The notes under the pieces were generated by a model. That model searched no databases and had not been told where the DNA came from. It saw only the letters and a list, made by a program, of their open reading frames with translations. Position numbers and translations under genes: made by a program. Shown in pieces: positions 58,818 to 64,000 of a DNA stretch of 64,000 bases. The DNA comes from Pinus tabuliformis (Eukaryota > Streptophyta > Pinopsida > Pinales > Pinaceae): the NCBI GenBank assembly GCA_031772625.1, contig CM062816.1:631935269-631999268 (forward strand), in the 5' to 3' direction. How positions within the stretch are numbered: the first letter of the stretch is position 1; each line of letters begins with the position of its first letter.

Positions 58818-59423
58818 TCACATCAGGCTACCAACAACAGATGCATATGGAATTGATTCCATTTCCTTTCGTTCAACATCATTCTTAGGACATTGCATGA
58901 GACTGAATTTATCACCTTTCTGTACGAGAACTGTCCCAGGTGAACACTTACTCATTCCAAATCTCTCTAGAATCCTTTCGACATATCCTTTCTGAGACAA
59001 TCCCAATATTCCTTGTGATCGATCACGGAATATTTCTATTCCAATCACATAGGATGCCTCTCCCATATCTTTCATTTCAAATTTCGTTGAGAGAAATTCC
59101 TTAGTCTCATGCAATATACTTAAATTATTTGCAGCAAGCAAGATGTCATCAACATAAAGGACCAGATAAATAAACTTGCTCCCACTGATCTTTTGGTATA
59201 TACAGTGATCAACCGTATTTTCCTTAAAACCAAAGGATGTAATAATGGTATTGAACTTAATATACCATTGTCGGGATGCTTGTTTAAGCCCATATATTGA
59301 CTTCTTAAGTTTACACACCAATTGTTCTTTACCTTCTACAGAAAAACCCTCAGGTTGATCCATATAAACATCCTCATCAAGATCTCCATTCAGAAAGGTT
59401 GTTTTCACATCCATTTGATGCAA
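58818..59423 (-). pseudogene. Copia reverse transcriptase domain, main part
   Basis: 201 codons in the same frame as the upstream polyprotein, from which a single TAG (59424-59426) separates it. Motifs: HQMDVKTTFLNGDLDEDVYM, QPEGF, GLKQASRQWY, and the catalytic YVDDILLAAN. It continues with FEMKDMGEASYVIGIEI and ends GSLM before a stop at the deletion junction. The catalytic Asp residues are present, so only the flanking lesions inactivate it. Confidence 0.93.
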
Positions 59424-61394
59424 CTACAAATCATAATGAGCTACTAATGCCATTATTATTCTTAGTGAGTCCTTTTTCGAAACAGGAGAAAATGTCTCCT
59501 TGTAATCAACACCATCTTTCTGAGTGTAACCCTTAGCAACAAGTCTAGCTTTATACCGTTCGATATTACCACTAGAGTCGTGTTTGGTTTTAAAAACCCA
59601 TTTGCATCCGACTCTTTTACAGCCATGTGGTAACTCAACGAGATCCCAAACTTCATTCTGTTGCATAGATTTCAGTTCTTCTTTCATGGCATTAATCCAT
59701 TCCTTTGACTCTTTACTTTCTACAGCATGTGAAAACGAAACTGGATCCTTATTGATTCCAATATCATAATCTGATTCTTGCATATAAACCACATAATCAT
59801 CAGAAATAGCTGACCTATGATTTCTTTGAGGTCTTCTTAATGCTACTTGTTGTGGTTCATGCATATTAGCATTATGTAAGTCATTTCCTTCAGGAAGTAC
59901 TTCTTCATTTATATGTTGTTCATTATCATCATGCTGTTCTACAACAGCTGGAACAACATTTGGAGTAATAGTAGATGGAGGAACTATTCTAGGAAATGTA
60001 ACATTTACCCTTGTTTCCTTTATTTCTACTATTTCTCTTCGAGTACTCCCACTGACTTCACCATTCTCAATGAATCTTACATTACCAGTTTCTACAATTC
60101 TTGGACTATGATTAGGACAGTAAAACACGTACCCTTTAGATTTCTCAGGGTAACCTAAAAAATACCCACTGATCGTTCGAGAATCTAATTTCTTTTCATG
60201 TGGATTATAAATTCTCGCTTCCACTGGACAACCCCAAACATGCAGGTGTCTTAAGCTAGGTTTCCTGTTAGTCCATAACTCAAAAGGAGTCTTTTGAACA
60301 ACTTTACTATGAACCCTATTCAACAAATAATTAGCGGTTTTGAGAGCATACGACCACAAATTCTTAGGTAGTGTAGAATGTGACATCATTCTCCTAATCA
60401 TATCTATTAACGTCCTATTGCGCCTTTCTGCTACACCATTTTGCTGTGGTGTACTTGGCATTGTGTATTGCGCACATATGCCATGACTTTCGAGGAATTT
60501 TGCAAATGGACCTGGACACTGGCCTGACTCATTATATTTACCATAATATTCACCACCTCTATCAGACCTTATGATTTTCACCTTTTTATCTAATTGCCTC
60601 TCAACTTCCTTTAGAAACGTCTCAAGGACATTCACAGATTGAGATTTTTGATGAAGCAAATAGACATAACCATAACGGGAAAAATCGTCAATAAAAGTGA
60701 TGAAATACTTTTCTCCATTAAAGGCTGGAGTGTCCATAGGTCCGCAAATATCAGTGTGTATTATTTCAAGAAGCTGGCTGCTTCTGGTGGCTCCTTTCTT
60801 ATTATGTTTGGTTTGTTTACCTTTAATACAATCCACACATAATTCTAGATCACTAAAGTCCAAATTTGACAAAATTTCATTACTTACTAGTCTCATCATT
60901 CTTTCTTTGGATATATGACCTAGTATTTTATGCCACAAGAAAGTAGAATTTTCATTCACCATGCTACGTTTACATCCAACATTATTTACTACATTCGACA
61001 AGGAATTCGCATAAGTGTCATTCAGTTTCAATTTATATAAACCATCAATTAGAATACCAGAACCAACATTATCAGTATTCTTATATAAATCAAAACAGCC
61101 AGATCCAATCATACATCTAAAACCAGAATTATCCAACTTACTTACGGAAATAAGGTTTCTAGATAATGAAGGTACATAAAGGGTACTATATAAGTCTAAT
61201 ACATATCCACTTTCTAGAATTAGACGATAAGTCCCAATGCCTTCAATTGAAGATTTCATTCCGTTTCCCATAAAGAGAAAACTATCTTCATTTGGATTTA
61301 TGGTTCGGATCATAAGAAATCCCTGCATATTATTGGAAACATGAGTTGTAGCACCAGTATCAAGCCACCATGTATTAATGGGAACTTCAACTTA
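59424..61394 (-). pseudogene. Copia protease, integrase and start of reverse transcriptase
   Basis: After an in-frame TAA (61392-61394) the frame continues with protease motif [13 protein letters not shown], then the pre-integrase zinc finger [15 protein letters not shown] with [10 protein letters not shown]. The integrase core has [35 protein letters not shown] and [19 protein letters not shown], giving the D, D and E catalytic residues. After an acidic linker, reverse transcriptase begins with [20 protein letters not shown] and ETFSPV. The open part from the ATG at 61328 is 634 codons and ends at TAG (59424-59426). Confidence 0.94.
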
Positions 61395-61616
61395 ATTTGA
61401 TTCAAAACATACGAAAGATAGATAATTACCTTTCTTTTCGAACCAAGCTTTCCTTTTCGGACAGTCACTTTGATAATGTCCTTTCTTTTTACAGAAATGA
61501 CATTGAACATCCTTTAGTTCCTTCTTTTCCTTATCCTGCCCATTCTTAGCAGGTGCCTTTTTCTTCTTGAAATGACTTGATTTTCCTTTCTTTTCTTTAC
61601 CAGCTTTATTACTCAC
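61395..61616 (-). pseudogene. Copia gag C-terminus with zinc knuckle
   Basis: A Lys-rich segment (KKGKSSHFKKKKAPAKNG) is followed by CHFCKKKGHYQSDCPKRK, a C-X2-C-X4-H-X4-C knuckle that binds RNA, and FVCFESN before TAA. It is in frame with the downstream protease. It is separated from the N-terminal gag by a frameshift near 61705 and two stops, TAG at 61662-61664 and TGA at 61626-61628. Confidence 0.92.
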
Positions 61617-61645
61617 AAAACTTACTCAGTGATTCACTTGATTTT

Positions 61646-62224
61646 TCAAACGTCCTTCTTCCTAAACAAGTCTACTGGCCAATTCATTAGCATTCCACTT
61701 ATCCTTATAGTGTTATAGTTAATCTGAAAAGGTCCATATTCAGAAGGTAGCGAGTTCAGGATGAACTGGACAAGAAAAGAATCCTCTACTGTAAGTCCCA
61801 GGGAGTTTAACCTTGCTGCAAGATTAGTCATCTCTATAATGTGCTCTTGAATAGTTCGCGACCCATCAAACTTCATGGTCGTGAGTTCTGCCATAAGAGT
61901 ACCAGCGAGTGACTTATCAGCTGAACGAAAACGCTCTTCCACAGACTGCATATATTCCTTAGCACTTTCTGTTTGTGGAATTGTTGACTTGATGTTGTTA
62001 GCAACAGTCATCTTAATAAACATAAGGCTCAATCTGTTACTGCGTTCCCATGCTTTATGGTGTGATTTTTCTGCCTCAGTACTATCTTTTGTAAGAGCAG
62101 CAGGTTTATCCTCAAGGAGTGCCAAGTCAAGATCCTGAACACCTAAATGGAAATTGACTTGTTTTCTCCATTCAGAAAAATTAGCACCAGTGAACAATGT
62201 AACAGATGAAGCATGTGTATTCAC
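61646..62224 (-). pseudogene. Copia gag N-terminal part
   Basis: 192 codons from the ATG at 62224. It reads MNTHASSVTLFTGANFSEWR, then LALLEDKPAALT, HHKAWERSNRLSLMFIKMTV, EYMQSVEERF, LAGTLMAELTTMKFDGSRTI and EHIIEMTNLAARL, typical of the UBN2-type Copia gag that forms virus-like particles. The last 20 or so residues are out of frame because of a base loss near 61705. Confidence 0.93.
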
Positions 62225-62978
62225 GGGAACTCCTACAAATTAAAAAATGAAATAACTATAAGCTCATAACTAACGTGATTTAGATGTAGACATAATAGTA
62301 TAATATAGCACTCCTTTGGGTAGATACTATCTTATACTTAACATAATTAAATACCAAAACATAAGTAGGTAATAAATATATTCAATTAAATAGAACTGAC
62401 ATCTTTGGATGATCAATATTTATTTAATCAAAATATCTATTAAACCTCATCATGTCAACTAGTTATAGAACAAGACTTTCCTTTGGGTAAGTTCTCAGGT
62501 TCTATTATTAGTGACTCCAGTTTTAATTGGTATTATTATAACTCGCAATTTCTATCAATAATCATTATGTCACTTATGCACTAAATGATTATTCTGATTT
62601 TTACCACTTTGGTGATTAACAAAATCATAAATCTCATGTGCATAAATGATTTATAACACATACTTTATGCAAAACAATCAGTCACGGAATAATTACTTTT
62701 ATGCCCAAATTCCAAAAAATTATTTTATACCAGTAAATTTTAATCGTGCAAAGCCAAAACAGTAAATGATGCACGAAAAGACCCAAAAAAACTCTGAAAT
62801 TGTAAAGAAAGGTCGAAAATTTTATATCCGACGGTCGGATCACGAATCTTAACCCACGATGGGCGAAACGAATCTTGATTAGTTTCGTTGTGAAGCATGC
62901 GCAGGATTTGATTAACATCATGAGTAAAGCCCAGAACAGATCAATTGCAATCATAGGAAATATTCAGTTATTGATTGG
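62225..62978 (-). other. 5' leader of the Copia element
   Basis: About 750 bases between the primer-binding site and gag. No coding motif. A chance frame lies at 62954-62682. Confidence 0.6.
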
Positions 62979-62992
62979 TGGCTTTGATACCA
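62979..62992 (-). other. Primer-binding site of the Copia element
   Basis: The minus strand reads tggtatcaaagcca two bases after the 5' LTR, matching initiator tRNA-Met with one difference. Confidence 0.9.
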
Positions 62993-62994
62993 AA

Positions 62995-63431
62995 TGTAAA
63001 AGTTATTTTACATTTGCGATCTTTCTTGATTAATTATGAACAATTCAAATTAACAGCCCAAAGATCATCAATACCGAATATTTCACAAACAAAACTTAAT
63101 ATGATCTATGACATACCTTGATTAACAGCGGAAGATGTAATGGCTTCCATCTACTTTGTTCTGATTCCTACTCTTCTTCTCAGAATTCGGTTTCTCTTTC
63201 TAGCCCTGTTTCTTTATGCGCTTCTTGATGGAGAAGAATGCGACTCTTGGTAGGGGGAGAGAGGACCCAATCCTTTTTACATTATTTAACTCTAAATCTG
63301 GTACGTCCATCATATACCAATTCAACGCTTTAATGCTTTAATGCTTTAATGCTATAATGCTTTTAATGCTTTTAACGCTTTAATGCTTTAATCGGGTCAC
63401 ATTAAGATTTAGAAACTGCAGATTTCTAACA
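62995..63431 (-). repeat. 5' LTR of the Copia element
   Basis: This 437-bp copy has the same termini as 57573-58001. It is 8 bp longer because of an extra aatgcttt-type unit and differs at about eight other bases. Confidence 0.95.
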
Positions 63432-63436
63432 CCGCG

Positions 63437-64000
63437 CTCTACTATGAGTGCTTAAGGTGCTAATGGGAGGTGAGTGTCAGTGGAAACGAGGTCGTTACGC
63501 GCATAACAAACCCTAGCCGATGAGAGACATTGGATCCATACCCTAGAAATAAAAGGTTGGATCTATTTCCACTTCGCCAATGCAATATGAAAAACAAATA
63601 TTGTGGAATGATCTAGAACAAGGGTACAAAGTTGATAAATTACTTCTTAACATTTATATATGGTAGAACCCTTATGAACGCGGAATTTTAAATCAATCTA
63701 TGTGTTCATGTGCATAGTATACCAACAATATTACGTTAGAACTATACCATATTATATACCCTCTAATCGATGGAAGGAGACGGGGCTATTGTTGAGCATG
63801 AAGTGTTATTCCAACGAGCAAGTGTATGATTGACAATTTAATAATCAAGTGCATTTACATGGGTTGTAAATTAAATATAATGAAATTAAACTATAATAGT
63901 CCTAGAGAAAGATTAGTGGATTATAGTACAATTTAACAGCCAATTCCATGAATAATAGAAGTGCTATTGATTTAATACAGTAAAAGTTATTTCTTTGTTT
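63437..64000. other. Right flank, no recognised feature
   Basis: Contains a somewhat GC-richer part (63437-63600) that continues the sequence left of 57568 if the Copia element is removed. No coding motif. Confidence 0.4.

Larger units (their letters stand above)
57573..63431 (-). mobile_element. Ty1/Copia retrotransposon, young but defective
   Basis: The element is 5859 bp. The LTRs are at 57573-58001 and 62995-63431, the target duplication ccgcg at 57568-57572 and 63432-63436, the primer site at 62979-62992, and the purine tract beside the left LTR. Minus-strand order is gag, protease, integrase, reverse transcriptase, RNase H, the Ty1/Copia order. The LTRs differ at only a handful of bases plus one 8-bp indel, so insertion is recent for this genome. 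The coding region is nevertheless broken: a frameshift and two stops in gag, TAA before protease, TAG in reverse transcriptase, and a deletion between reverse transcriptase and RNase H. It would need help from another element to move. Confidence 0.95.

Noticed and set aside
59584-62138. Plus-strand open frames through the Copia region
   Set aside because: They are antisense to clearly recognised gag, integrase and reverse-transcriptase sequence.

Overview
This window looks like repeat-rich nuclear DNA from a large plant genome, most likely a gymnosperm such as a conifer. The evidence is AT-rich, gene-poor sequence, nested LTR retrotransposons of very different ages, many decayed host-gene pieces with introns, and a Penelope-like GIY-YIG remnant of the kind reported in conifers. 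The taxonomic call is an inference. Only one gene looks intact: a two-exon histone H2A (20895-21545, minus strand).

Layout. 1-1503: a coiled-coil reading frame of unknown family followed by a purine tract and a candidate LTR. 5935-6708: a dispersed repeat and a 120-bp tandem repeat. 7378-21785: a gene graveyard of repeated pieces of a HAK/KUP/KT potassium transporter (minus strand: 7378-9155, 14585-14795, 14799-17345, 18530-19010, 21676-21785), interleaved with a PP2C phosphatase pseudogene (9157-13475, plus), a PPR fragment (18108-18426, plus), an OEP16-3/B14.7-like pseudogene (19870-20220, minus) with a duplicated piece at 19020-19110, and the H2A gene. 22335-26991: dispersed repeats with CACTA-like terminal and subterminal structure. 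27035-27540: remnant of a Penelope-like GIY-YIG endonuclease. 29036-29224: a SINE-like insertion with a 20-bp target duplication.

31750-52743: I interpret this as one very old minus-strand LTR element. Its 3' LTR (31750-32697) is preceded on the minus strand by a polypurine tract, its 5' LTR (51759-52743) is followed by a tRNA-Met primer-binding site, and the outer flanks agree at 4 of 5 bases. Inside it sits a complete Ty3/Gypsy chromovirus (40283-46139, minus) with 5-bp target duplications, a nearly full gag-pol and one frameshift before the chromodomain. A subtilase gene fragment (50120-50490, plus) also lies inside.

57573-63431: a younger Ty1/Copia element (minus) with highly similar LTRs and a CCGCG target duplication, but inactivated by a gag frameshift, several stop codons and a deletion between reverse transcriptase and RNase H. 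The rest is non-coding AT-rich DNA, microsatellites and diverged short repeats.

The genes do not form a pathway; their arrangement records duplication, transposon insertion and decay. Exon limits, repeat edges and similarity statements were judged by eye, without alignment software or database searches.
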